Positions 1 through 7,771 of a stretch of 64,000 nt of DNA are shown here, in pieces. Made by a program: the position numbers and the translations under genes. The stretch is from NCBI RefSeq assembly GCF_042434095.1, contig NZ_JBHLUE010000007.1:1-64000 (forward strand), given 5' to 3'. Under the pieces are notes generated by a model. The model saw only the letters and a list, made by a program, of their open reading frames with translations, had not been told where the DNA came from and ran no database searches. How positions within the stretch are numbered: the stretch's first letter is position 1; each line of letters begins with the position of its first letter. Origin of the DNA: KBS50 sp042434095 (GTDB lineage Bacteria > Actinomycetota > Actinomycetes > Mycobacteriales > Micromonosporaceae).

Positions 1-160
1 GCGGCGGGTTCGTGGTCGGCGGCGCGGTCGTCGGCGGAGCCGTCGTCGGCGGCGCGGTCGTGGGGGGTGCCGTGGTCGGCGGCGCCGTGGTGGGCGGAGC
101 GGTCGTGGGCGGCGCCGTGGTCGGCGCCGTGGTCGGCGGCGGCGCCGTGGTCGACCCGGC
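1..160 (-). repeat. TTAPP-coding tandem repeat (linker)
   Basis: Roughly 15-bp units (gccgtggtcgg-like on the plus strand) encode a Thr/Pro/Ala linker at the C-terminal side of the GH27 enzyme. Such linkers separate catalytic and binding domains in secreted actinobacterial hydrolases. This is a coding repeat, not a CRISPR: units abut with no unique spacers. Confidence 0.85.
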
Positions 161-1405
161 GCCGGGGCTGACCCGATAGACCACCGTGCCGTGTCCCGGC
201 ACGCTGGCCGAGATGGCGCCGGTGGTCGGGGTGGTGCCGAGGGTCCAGGCGTCCACGAGGGTGAACGAGTTGCCGCTCAGGCCGATGGCCGACGCCGTCG
301 TCGAGATGGTCGTCGTGGCGCCGCCCTGATTGAACAGCGCCACCGCCACGTCGCCGTTGGCCAGCCGCTTGGCGAGCACCCGACGGGTGCCGTCGAAGGA
401 CACCTGGCTGGCCTGCAGCCCCAGCGTGTCCTGGTCGATGCCGATCAGGACCCTGTTCTTCAGGATGGTCTGGGTCGCCGAGTCCATCGACCGGATGTCG
501 TTGCCGGCGATCAGCGGCGCGGCCATCATCGCCCACATCGCGAAGTGGGTGCGCATCTCCGCGTCGGTCATGCCACCGCGGCCGATCTCCATCATGTCCG
601 GGTCGTTGAAGTGACCGGGACCGGCGTACGAGGCGAGCGGCACGTTGACGTTGATGATGTTCTGGACGCCCATCGGATAGCCGTTGGTGTTGCCGGTGTC
701 CCACTTGTTGGTGATGTCCTCGGTGGTCCGCCAGATGTTGGCCACGTCGCCCCAGTTGCGCTGCGGGCCGGTGCAGCAGTGGAAGCTGTTCGGGTTGATG
801 CTGTACAGGATCGGCCGGCCGGTCGCGGCCAGCGCGTCGCGCATCTTGGCGAACGTGGCCACCTGGTCGTTGATGGTGCCGCTGCCGGAGCAGTAGTCGT
901 ACTTGAGGTAGTCGACGCCCCAGGCCGCGAACTGCCGGGCGTCCTGCGCCTCGTGGCCCTGGCTTCCGGTCGATCCTGGGTAACCACCCGTGCCCTGAGC
1001 GCAGGTCTTGGCGCCCGGCACCTCGTAGAGGCCGAACTTCAGTCCCTTGCCGTGCAGGTAGTCCCCCAGCGCCTTCATCCCGCTCGGGAAGCGCGACGGG
1101 TCGCCCTGCAGGTTGCCGGCGGAGTCCCGGTTGGGGTTGAACCAGCAGTCGTCCACCACCACGTACTGATAGCCGGCGTCCTTCATCCCACTGGTGACGA
1201 TCGCGTCGGCCATCCCCCGGATCAGCGACTCGTTGATGTTGCAGCCGAACGTGTTCCAGCTGTTCCAGCCCATCGGCGGGGTACGCGCCACGCCGTTCTC
1301 CAACGCCTGACCGGGGGTGGCTCGCGTGCCGACCAGCACGGCCGTCACCAGCAGCCCGACGGCCACCGCGGCCAGCCACGGGCCGCGGGAGGCGAGAGGT
1401 TTCAT
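1..1405 (-). CDS. Secreted GH27 alpha-galactosidase, 3' end cut by the window edge
   Basis: Read on the minus strand from ATG at 1405, the frame stays open to base 1, so the C-terminus is missing. After a signal peptide (about residues 1-34) comes the GH27 entry motif RTPPMGWNSWNTFGC. The nucleophile Asp lies in LKYDYC (about residue 169) and the acid/base Asp in FNDPDMMEIG (about residue 269), so both catalytic residues are kept. The enzyme should release terminal alpha-D-galactose outside the cell. A beta-sandwich tail (ending GTVVYRVSPGAG) is followed by a TTAPP-repeat linker (bases about 1-160) that normally leads to a carbohydrate-binding module, here out of view. It is divergent from the chvE-gguAB importer, which could take up the product. 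Close relatives include alpha-N-acetylgalactosaminidase and beta-L-arabinopyranosidase, so the exact sugar is less certain than the family. Confidence 0.9.
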   Translation of the reverse strand, partial: MKPLASRGPWLAAVAVGLLVTAVLVGTRATPGQALENGVARTPPMGWNSWNTFGCNINESLIRGMADAIVTSGMKDAGYQYVVVDDCWFNPNRDSAGNLQGDPSRFPSGMKALGDYLHGKGLKFGLYEVPGAKTCAQGTGGYPGSTGSQGHEAQDARQFAAWGVDYLKYDYCSGSGTINDQVATFAKMRDALAATGRPILYSINPNSFHCCTGPQRNWGDVANIWRTTEDITNKWDTGNTNGYPMGVQNIINVNVPLASYAGPGHFNDPDMMEIGRGGMTDAEMRTHFAMWAMMAAPLIAGNDIRSMDSATQTILKNRVLIGIDQDTLGLQASQVSFDGTRRVLAKRLANGDVAVALFNQGGATTTISTTASAIGLSGNSFTLVDAWTLGTTPTTGAISASVPGHGTVVYRVSPGAGSTTAPPPTTAPTTAPPTTAPPTTAPPTTAPPTTAPPTTAPPTTAPPTTNPP

Positions 1406-1858
1406 CGGGTCGTCCTTCCTGCCCGGCGGTCGTCGTCATCCGACCGGGACCGGTTAGCGATCACAGGAGCGAAGTCGCCCGCAGACAGGCGCGCACAACG
1501 CAATGCCGAGAACGTTAACATTGATGAACTTGATATTCCAGGACCGGCCGCGCGAGCCTCCCCCGCCGCACGCCCGCCCGGACCGGCGCCCTTGGCGCCA
1601 TCAGGCCCGTCGATGTCAGCGTTTCCGGCCGCCGCCCGCATGCCGATCGGCGACCCCGACGGGGGTACGACGGCACGCCGTTCGACGCCGCCTCACCCCG
1701 CCGCGACCTGCGCAGACGCCGGCAGCGGGAGATGCCGGCGGCGGTGTTATCCAAGTGTTACGACGGTCACAGTTGATCAGGTCTATGTTAGCGATAACAC
1801 TCGCTCGTTGATGTTCCGGAACCGGCTTCGACCGCCCCACGATTGGAGAGGCCACCAC
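1406..1858. promoter_or_regulatory. Divergent control region between the GH27 gene and chvE
   Basis: This 453-bp gap shows no convincing gene. It holds several copies of a TGTTA/TAACA motif: the half site CGTTAACAT (1513-1521) on the GH27 side, half sites GTGTTATCC and AAGTGTTAC (about 1744-1761), and the near-palindrome ATGTTAGCGATAACAC (1785-1800) about 60 bp before chvE. The last differs at two positions from the perfect palindrome upstream of the GH54 gene at 7586. This looks like a LacI-type operator set; the regulator is not in the window. Confidence 0.6.
1785..1800. promoter_or_regulatory. Operator ATGTTAGCGATAACAC upstream of chvE
   Basis: A 16-bp near-palindrome with central CG, matching 14 of 16 positions with the perfect palindrome at 7586-7601. 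A possible -35 (TTGATC, 1773-1778) lies just before it, so a bound repressor would block chvE-gguAB. The motif is seen; the function is inferred. Confidence 0.6.
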
Positions 1859-2989
1859 ATGAGACTCCGACGGCTCACCACAGCGGCCGGTGCCGTGCTG
1901 CTCGCCACGGCGCTGGGCGCCTGCGGGTCGAGCACCAAGACGGTGGACAAGGAGGCGAGCTCGGGCTCGAACGCCGGCGCGTTGATCGGCGTGACGATGC
2001 CGAACAAGGTCTCCGAACGCTGGGTGCACGACGGCGACAACGTGCGGTCGGCCCTGGAAAAGCTCGGCTACAAGGTGGACCTGCAGTACGCGGAGGACGA
2101 CATCCCCACCCAGGTGGCGCAGGTCGAGAACCAGATCACCAAGGGCGCCAAGCTGCTGATCATCGCCTCCATCGACGGCAAGGCGCTGACCACCCAGTTG
2201 CAGGAGGCCGGCGAGAAGGGCGTCAAGGTCATCTCGTACGACCGGCTCATCCTGAACAGCCCCAACGTCGACTACTACACCACCTTCGACAACTTCAAGG
2301 TCGGCGTGCAGCAGGCCACCTCGCTGCTGGTGGGCCTCAAGCTGAAGAACGCCGACGGCAGCGACGGCAGCGCCAAGGGTCCGTTCAACATCGAGCTGTT
2401 CGCCGGGTCGCCGGACGACAACAACGCCCCGTTCTTCTTCAACGGCGCCATGTCGGTGCTGAAGCCGTACATCGACAAGGGCACGCTGGTGGTCAAGAGC
2501 GGCCAGACGGCCTTCAACACCGTCGCCATCCTGCGCTGGAAGGCGGACACCGCGCAGCGCCGGATGGAGGACATCCTCACCAAGACGTACAGCAGCGGCG
2601 CCAAGGTGGACGGCGTGCTGTCACCGTACGACGGCCTGTCCATCGGGATCCTGTCGGCGCTCAAGAGCAACGGGTACGGCACCAAGGGCCAGCCCTACCC
2701 GGTGGTCACCGGGCAGGACGCCGAGCTGACGTCGGTCAAGTCGATCCTCGCCGGTGAGCAGTACTCCACCATCTACAAGGACACCCGCCAGCTCGCCGCG
2801 GTGACCGCCAAGATGGCCGACGAGGTCCTGAAGGGCCAGAAGCCCGAGGTCAACAACGAGAAGGACTACGACAACCACAACAAGGTCGTCCCCACGTACA
2901 TGCTCCAGCCGGTCATCGTGAACAAGGACAACTACCAGAAGGAGCTCATCGCCACCGGCTACCTCACCGAGGCGCAGCTGAAGTCGTAG
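1859..2989 (+). CDS. chvE: Sugar-binding lipoprotein of a ChvE-type ABC importer
   Basis: 376-residue solute-binding protein. The ATG at 1859 is preceded by GGAGAGG (about 1843), and the product starts with a lipoprotein signal ending in the lipobox LGAC (Cys at about 22), so it should be membrane-anchored outside the cell. The body is a periplasmic-binding-protein type I fold (AEDDIPTQVAQVENQI, VTGQDAE, STIYKDTR) typical of ChvE/XylF multiple-sugar binders for galactose, arabinose, xylose and the like. It is the first gene of a three-gene importer followed by ATPase and permease. Neighbouring alpha-galactosidase and arabinofuranosidase suggest galactose and/or L-arabinose as cargo, which is an inference. 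Confidence 0.88.
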   Translation: MRLRRLTTAAGAVLLATALGACGSSTKTVDKEASSGSNAGALIGVTMPNKVSERWVHDGDNVRSALEKLGYKVDLQYAEDDIPTQVAQVENQITKGAKLLIIASIDGKALTTQLQEAGEKGVKVISYDRLILNSPNVDYYTTFDNFKVGVQQATSLLVGLKLKNADGSDGSAKGPFNIELFAGSPDDNNAPFFFNGAMSVLKPYIDKGTLVVKSGQTAFNTVAILRWKADTAQRRMEDILTKTYSSGAKVDGVLSPYDGLSIGILSALKSNGYGTKGQPYPVVTGQDAELTSVKSILAGEQYSTIYKDTRQLAAVTAKMADEVLKGQKPEVNNEKDYDNHNKVVPTYMLQPVIVNKDNYQKELIATGYLTEAQLKS

Positions 2990-2999
2990 GCCTGCCCGG

Positions 3000-3035
3000 G
3001 TCGGCCGTCGGGTGCGGGAACGCCCGGCGGCCGAC
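3000..3035 (+). other. Intercistronic stem-loop between chvE and gguA
   Basis: A 13-bp stem (GTCGGCCGTCGGG paired with CCCGGCGGCCGAC, one G-U pair) with a 10-nt loop lies just after the chvE stop. In sugar importers such hairpins commonly protect or partly terminate the message so that binding protein exceeds ATPase and permease. There is no U-tract, so it is unlikely to be a full terminator. Confidence 0.6.
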
Positions 3036-3079
3036 CCGCCGCGTACGCCGGAACCGACTCGCCGATGGGGGCGCACCGC

Positions 3080-4642
3080 ATGACCGATCACATACTTCAG
3101 ATGCGCGGCATCACCAAGACCTTCCCGGGCGTGGCCGCGCTCTCGGACGTCTCGCTGTCGGTACGCCGCGGCGAGATCCACGCCATCTGCGGGGAGAACG
3201 GCGCGGGCAAGTCGACGCTGATGAAGGTGCTGTCCGGGGTGTACCCGCACGGCAGCTACGACGGCGAGATCGTCTTCGACGGCGAGCCGAGCGAGTTCCA
3301 CGGCATCCGGGACAGCGAGCGGCGCGGCATCGTCATCATCCACCAGGAGCTGGCCCTGTGCCCGCAGCTGTCGATCGCCGAGAACATGTTCCTCGGCAAC
3401 GAGCGGGCCACCCGCGGGCTGATCGACTGGCACCGGACCAACCACGAGGCCGGCCGGCTGCTGGCCCGGGTGGGGCTGCGGGAGAACCCGGTCACCCCGG
3501 TGCTGGACATCGGGGTGGGCAAGCAACAACTGGTCGAGATCGCCAAGGCGCTCTCCAAGGAGGTGCGGCTGCTCATCCTGGACGAGCCGACGGCCGCGCT
3601 CAACGACGAGGACTCGGCGCACCTGCTGAACCTGCTGCGCGGGCTGCGGGACGAGGGCATCACCTGCGTGATCATCTCGCACAAGCTCAACGAGGTCGCG
3701 GCCATCGCCGACTCGATCACCATCCTCCGGGACGGCCGGCTGGTCGAGACGCTGGACATGGCCGCCGACACCGTGACCGAGGAACGCATCATCGCCGGCA
3801 TGGTGGGCCGGGACCTGGACCATCGCTTCCCACCGCACAAGTCGCGCATCGGCGACGAGGCGCTGCGGATCGAGGACTGGACCGTGCACAGCCCCACCCA
3901 GCGCGGCCGGGTGGTGGTGTCGGGCGCCAACCTCGTGCTGCGCCGCGGCGAGGTGGTGGGCCTGGCCGGCCTGATGGGCGCCGGCCGGACCGAGCTGGCC
4001 ATGAGCGTCTTCGGCCGCGCGTACGGCACCGACATCTCGGGCCGGGTGTTCAAGGACGGCCGGGAGATCGCCCTGCACTCGGTCAGCGACGCCATCGCGC
4101 ACGGCATCGCGTACGTGACCGAGGACCGGAAGCGGTACGGGCTGAACCTGATCGACGACATCAAGCGCAACGTCTCCGCGGCCGGCCTCGGCAAGCTGGC
4201 CCGGCGCGGCTGGGTCGACGGCAACGAGGAGTTCCGGGTGGCCGACGGGTTCCGCCGGAGCATGTCCATCAAGGCGCCGAGCGTGCTCAGCGTCGCCGGC
4301 AAGCTCAGCGGCGGCAACCAGCAGAAGGTCGTGCTGTCCAAATGGATCTTCGCGGATCCGGACGTGCTGATCCTTGACGAGCCGACCCGCGGCATCGACG
4401 TGGGCGCCAAGTACGAGATCTACACGATCATCAACCGGCTGGCCGACGAGGGCAAGGCGGTGCTGGTCATCTCCTCGGAGCTGCCCGAGCTGCTCGGTCT
4501 CTGCGACCGCATCTACGCCCTGGCCGCCGGTCGGGTGACCGGCGAGGTGCGGCGAGCCGACGCCACCCAGGAACGCCTCATGCAGCTGATGACCCAGGGA
4601 ACCCAGCAGACGGCACAGGGAACAGGAGCAGCCCCGCGATGA
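3080..4642 (+). CDS. gguA: Sugar ABC importer ATPase, two nucleotide-binding domains
   Basis: 520-residue energising subunit. The ATG at 3080 (MTDHILQMRG) is chosen because GGGGGC sits about 8 bases before it; an in-frame ATG at 3065 has no ribosome site. The first domain has Walker A GENGAGKST and Walker B LLILDEPTAAL. The second has the degenerate P-loop GLMGAGRTE usual for this class, signature LSGGNQQK and Walker B VLILDEPTRGID. This is the MmsA/GguA/XylG arrangement used by carbohydrate importers. The stop overlaps the next start (ATGA at 4639), indicating translational coupling with the permease. Confidence 0.92.
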   Translation: MTDHILQMRGITKTFPGVAALSDVSLSVRRGEIHAICGENGAGKSTLMKVLSGVYPHGSYDGEIVFDGEPSEFHGIRDSERRGIVIIHQELALCPQLSIAENMFLGNERATRGLIDWHRTNHEAGRLLARVGLRENPVTPVLDIGVGKQQLVEIAKALSKEVRLLILDEPTAALNDEDSAHLLNLLRGLRDEGITCVIISHKLNEVAAIADSITILRDGRLVETLDMAADTVTEERIIAGMVGRDLDHRFPPHKSRIGDEALRIEDWTVHSPTQRGRVVVSGANLVLRRGEVVGLAGLMGAGRTELAMSVFGRAYGTDISGRVFKDGREIALHSVSDAIAHGIAYVTEDRKRYGLNLIDDIKRNVSAAGLGKLARRGWVDGNEEFRVADGFRRSMSIKAPSVLSVAGKLSGGNQQKVVLSKWIFADPDVLILDEPTRGIDVGAKYEIYTIINRLADEGKAVLVISSELPELLGLCDRIYALAAGRVTGEVRRADATQERLMQLMTQGTQQTAQGTGAAPR

Positions 4643-5904
4643 GCAGTGTGGCACCCACCAACAGCACGGTTCCGGTCGAGGCGCCCGAGCTGGCCGCGCC
4701 GGCGGAGCCGGGGGACGCCCCCCGGCGGCGGTTCTCCATCAACCTGCGGCAGAGCGGGATCTACGTCGCCTTCGCGCTGATCATCGCGCTGTTCGCGGTG
4801 CTCACCGACGGCGCGCTGCTGCAACCGCAGAACATCTCCAACATCATCGTGCAGAACTCGTACGTGCTGATCCTGGCCATCGGGATGATCCTGATCATCA
4901 TCGCCGGCCACATCGACCTGTCCGTCGGCTCGGTGGTGGGCGTGACCGGCGCGGTCTCCGCAGTGCTGATGGTCAACCTCCATCTGGCCTGGCCGCTGGC
5001 CGTGGTGCTCACGCTGGTGGTCGGCGGGTTGATCGGCGCCTGGCAGGGCTTCTGGGTGGCGTACTTCGGCATTCCGGCGTTCATCGTCACGCTCGCCGGC
5101 ATGCTGCTGTTCCGGGCCCTCACCCTCACCGTGCTCGGCAACCAGGGGATCGGCCCGTTCCCGGACCAGGTGCGTACGCTCTCGAACGGCTTCACCGAGG
5201 GATACCTCGGCAACGTCGGCCTCGGCCCGCTCGGCGGGGCCGACCTGTTCAGCCTGCTGGTCGGGCTCGCCGTGGTGGCCGGCTTGGTGCTCGTGCGGTG
5301 GCGGGACCGGAGCGCCCGGCTCGGCTACCAGCAGACCGTCGAACCGCTGCCGGTGTTCGTCCTCAAGCTCGCGGTGGCGGCCGTGGTGATCCTCACCGTG
5401 GTCGTGCAGCTCGCCCGGTTCAAGAACCTGCCCTGGGTGCTGGTGCTGCTCGCGGTGCTGGTGCTGGGTTACTCCCTGCTGACCGCCCGGGCCGTCTTTG
5501 GCCGGTGGATCTACGCGATCGGCGGCAACCTGCAGGCCGCGCTGCTGTCCGGCGTCCGGGTCCGGTCCGTGGTCTTCTGGATCTTCGTGAACATGGGGGT
5601 GCTGGCCGCCCTGGCCGGGGTGATCTTCTCGGGCCGGCTCAACCAGGCCAACCCCACGGCCGGCAACCAGTTCGAGCTGGACGCCATCGCGGCCGCCTTC
5701 ATCGGCGGCGCCGCCGTCCAGGGCGGCGTCGGCAAGGTGGTGGGCGCCATCACCGGCGGCCTGATCATGGGCGTCATCAACAACGGCATGTCGCTCATCG
5801 GCGCGCCCAGCGAGCGGGTCATGCTGGTCAAGGGCATCGTCCTGCTGGCGGCCGTGGCGTTCGACGTCTGGTCGAAGCGCCGGGCCGGCCTCGAGAGCCG
5901 CTGA
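4639..5904 (+). CDS. gguB: Sugar ABC importer permease
   Basis: 421-residue membrane protein of the BPD_transp_2 (RbsC/XylH/GguB) family with about ten hydrophobic segments starting near residue 40 (SGIYVAFALIIALFAVLTDG). Hallmarks are the GHIDLSVGSVVG loop and FIGGAAVQGGVGKVVGAITG near the end. It forms the membrane channel for the ChvE/GguA importer. The start overlaps the gguA stop by 4 bp. It is the last gene of the operon and is followed by a 25-bp tandem repeat and a strong palindromic hairpin. Confidence 0.92.
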   Translation: MSSVAPTNSTVPVEAPELAAPAEPGDAPRRRFSINLRQSGIYVAFALIIALFAVLTDGALLQPQNISNIIVQNSYVLILAIGMILIIIAGHIDLSVGSVVGVTGAVSAVLMVNLHLAWPLAVVLTLVVGGLIGAWQGFWVAYFGIPAFIVTLAGMLLFRALTLTVLGNQGIGPFPDQVRTLSNGFTEGYLGNVGLGPLGGADLFSLLVGLAVVAGLVLVRWRDRSARLGYQQTVEPLPVFVLKLAVAAVVILTVVVQLARFKNLPWVLVLLAVLVLGYSLLTARAVFGRWIYAIGGNLQAALLSGVRVRSVVFWIFVNMGVLAALAGVIFSGRLNQANPTAGNQFELDAIAAAFIGGAAVQGGVGKVVGAITGGLIMGVINNGMSLIGAPSERVMLVKGIVLLAAVAFDVWSKRRAGLESR

Positions 5905-5915
5905 CGGCCGCCGCC

Positions 5916-5983
5916 GGGCCAGCGCGCCAGGCCGGCAGTCGGGCCAGCGCGCCAGGCCGGCAGTCGGGCCAGCGCGCCAGTCC
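5916..5983. repeat. 25-bp tandem repeat, about 2.7 copies, after gguB
   Basis: A 25-bp unit beginning gggccagcgcgcc occurs perfectly at 5916-5940 and 5941-5965, and again in part with one substitution from 5966. It is non-coding and lies between the convergent gguB and GH54 genes, directly before a hairpin. Probably slippage-generated. Confidence 0.85.
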
Positions 5984-6013
5984 GGCGGCCGGCCCGCCCG
6001 GGCCGGCCGCCGG
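5982..6013. terminator. Perfect 15-bp palindromic hairpin between convergent genes
   Basis: CCGGCGGCCGGCCCG and its exact complement are separated by 2 nt (5982-5996 and 5999-6013). It sits between the ends of gguB (5904) and the GH54 gene (6022), so it can act in both directions. It lacks a U-tract, as is usual for hairpin terminators in high-GC actinobacteria. Confidence 0.75.
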
Positions 6014-6021
6014 AGCACGGG

Positions 6022-7557
6022 TCAGCGGTAGCCGGCCGCCACGATGTTGGCCTGCACCGCGTCCTCGGTGGCGTCGGACGGGTAGCCCGCCACCATGGCG
6101 CCCTCGTAGAAGGTGCCGGCGCTCAGGTTCGCGCCGCCGCTGGGCTTGCAGCAGTCCCCGCCGCTGCCCAGGATGATGGCCCCCTGCTTCTTCATCGGGC
6201 TGTAGCCGCCCGGCAACGAGCCGGCGTAGACGGTGTAGAGGTTGCCCGACTGCGCGTTGCTGCCCTTGAGCGCCATCCGGGTGGTGCCGTTGTTCTTCAG
6301 GATGGCCGTGACGAACCGGTTGGGGAACGCCCGCTGGTTCGGGTTCCAGGACTGGCTGCCGCCGGGGTACAGCCCCCACTCCAGGTCGGCCTGCACCCAC
6401 GGCCCGGAGCCGGAGCAGCCGCCGAACCAGCACTCGGTGCTGAAGTTGATCGCGTCCATCGCGCCGGCCGCGTCCGCGCTGCGGGTGGTCTCGCTGTTGC
6501 CGTAGTCGAAGCAGCAACCGCCGTTGACGTGCGTGCCGCTGGTGACCATGTACATGCCCTCGGGCTGGCTGCCGGTCGGCACGCCGCTGAGGTGGCCGTC
6601 CCGCCAGTAGCTGTTGCTCGGGTTGATGTAGAGCGAGTACGCCTTGGCGCCGCCGATGGTCAGCGACTCGGAGGTGGCGGTGGCCGGGCGGCTCTGCGGC
6701 GAGCCGGGCACCTGGGCGGAGCCCTGGTACCACAGGTCGTTGCCGTGTCCGGACTGGTCGTAGACCACGGTGATCACGCAGGAGACGCCGGCGCAGAACG
6801 AGTCCTGCGTGTTCGCGTTGGCGTACCCGCCGGCGCTCAGCAGGCCGATGTCCCGGGTGGCGCTGTCCGAGGAACGGCGTACCTGGTAGAGGTTCCCGGC
6901 GTAGCCGGCGAACAGTGCCCGGGTGGTGCTGTGCGCGGCCACGCACGGCGTGCCGCCGGCGGCGTAGATGTCGCACGGCCGGCCCCCGGCCGGCGGCGGG
7001 GAGGTGGGCGGCGTGGAGGTGGGCGGCGGGGACGACGGCGCGGCCGAGGTGCTCCAGCGCTGGTTGGCGCCGCCGTTGCAGGACCACAGGATCAGCTTCG
7101 TGCCGTTGGCCGTGCCGGCGCCGTTGGCGTCCAGGCACAACCCCGACTGCGCCCCGGTGATCGTGCCGTTCGCGTTCAGGTTCCACTGCTGGTTCGCCTG
7201 GCCGTTGCAGTCCCAGATGATCACCGCGGTGCCGTTGGTCGTGCCCTGGCCGTTGGCGTCCAGGCACTTGCTCCCGTACACCTGGAACTGCCGGGCGGAC
7301 GTGTAGGTGAAGGACTGGTTGGCCGCGCCCGTGCAGTCCCACAACTGCACCTGCGTGCCGTTGCTCTGCGAGGAGTTGGGCACGTCCACACACCGGCCGG
7401 ACTGGGCGCCCACGATGGCGCCAGGGCCGGGCGCGGCCGCCGCGCCGGTCACCCGGACGGCCAGGGTGAGGCCGCCGACCAACAGGGCCGCGATCAGGAC
7501 GCCGATCGCCAGCGGCGGGCGTCGGCGAGCGGGGTTTTGGGGATGAGTAGGAGTCAT
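6022..7557 (-). CDS. Secreted GH54 alpha-L-arabinofuranosidase with N-terminal CBM13
   Basis: 511 residues. The ATG at 7557 is preceded by AAGGACT about 10 bases upstream. Order: signal/anchor segment (LAIGVLIAALLVGG), RICIN-type CBM13 (about 45-170, with QLWDCTGAANQSF and LWSCNGGANQRW repeats), Ser/Pro linker, then a GH54 domain (about 195-511) starting CDIYAAGGTPCVAAHS. GH54 features seen are the sugar-binding vicinal Cys pair in GGCCFDYG, the nucleophile Glu in VQADLEWG and the acid/base Asp in GSGGDCC. It should remove arabinofuranose side chains from arabinan, arabinoxylan or arabinogalactan. The domain order is the reverse of the paralogue at 31228, and fungal GH54 usually carries CBM42, not CBM13. 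An extra CysCys directly follows the acid/base Asp. Confidence 0.9.
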   Translation of the reverse strand: MTPTHPQNPARRRPPLAIGVLIAALLVGGLTLAVRVTGAAAAPGPGAIVGAQSGRCVDVPNSSQSNGTQVQLWDCTGAANQSFTYTSARQFQVYGSKCLDANGQGTTNGTAVIIWDCNGQANQQWNLNANGTITGAQSGLCLDANGAGTANGTKLILWSCNGGANQRWSTSAAPSSPPPTSTPPTSPPPAGGRPCDIYAAGGTPCVAAHSTTRALFAGYAGNLYQVRRSSDSATRDIGLLSAGGYANANTQDSFCAGVSCVITVVYDQSGHGNDLWYQGSAQVPGSPQSRPATATSESLTIGGAKAYSLYINPSNSYWRDGHLSGVPTGSQPEGMYMVTSGTHVNGGCCFDYGNSETTRSADAAGAMDAINFSTECWFGGCSGSGPWVQADLEWGLYPGGSQSWNPNQRAFPNRFVTAILKNNGTTRMALKGSNAQSGNLYTVYAGSLPGGYSPMKKQGAIILGSGGDCCKPSGGANLSAGTFYEGAMVAGYPSDATEDAVQANIVAAGYR

Positions 7558-7585
7558 CAGCGGAGTCCTTGACGGGATGGGGTGG

Positions 7586-7609
7586 ATGTTATCGATAACA
7601 TCGATGTTA
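7586..7609. promoter_or_regulatory. Overlapping perfect palindromes upstream of the GH54 gene
   Basis: ATGTTATCGATAACAT (7586-7601) is a perfect 16-bp palindrome and overlaps a second, TAACATCGATGTTA (7596-7609). They lie 29-52 bp upstream of the GH54 start. The first is the best copy of the motif also found before chvE, consistent with one LacI-type repressor controlling both. Confidence 0.7.
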
Positions 7610-7771
7610 ATGATTTAAACACATCGACCCCCGGATCGTCCCGGGGTGGCGGCCGACGGGTGCCGTTGGGGAAACAAACCGGCACCCGTCAGGTTCCGGC
7701 CACCCGTACGTTCCCGCGCCGCCGATAGCGTCGGGAGCCGTCGGCCGCGGGCCGCGAACCGGGAGGCACAG

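Noticed and set aside
1..160. Tandem repeats that could suggest a CRISPR array
   Set aside because: Units are contiguous without spacers and translate in frame as a TTAPP linker of the GH27 enzyme.
191..1858. N-terminal extension of the chvE frame back to base 191
   Set aside because: The extension is the shadow of the GH27 gene; the lipoprotein signal and ribosome site place the start at 1859.
2621..4654. Long minus-strand frame (677 codons) opposite gguA
   Set aside because: It is the antisense shadow of a clearly conserved ABC ATPase in high-GC DNA; its composition is His/Gln/Val/Arg-rich and no motif is seen.
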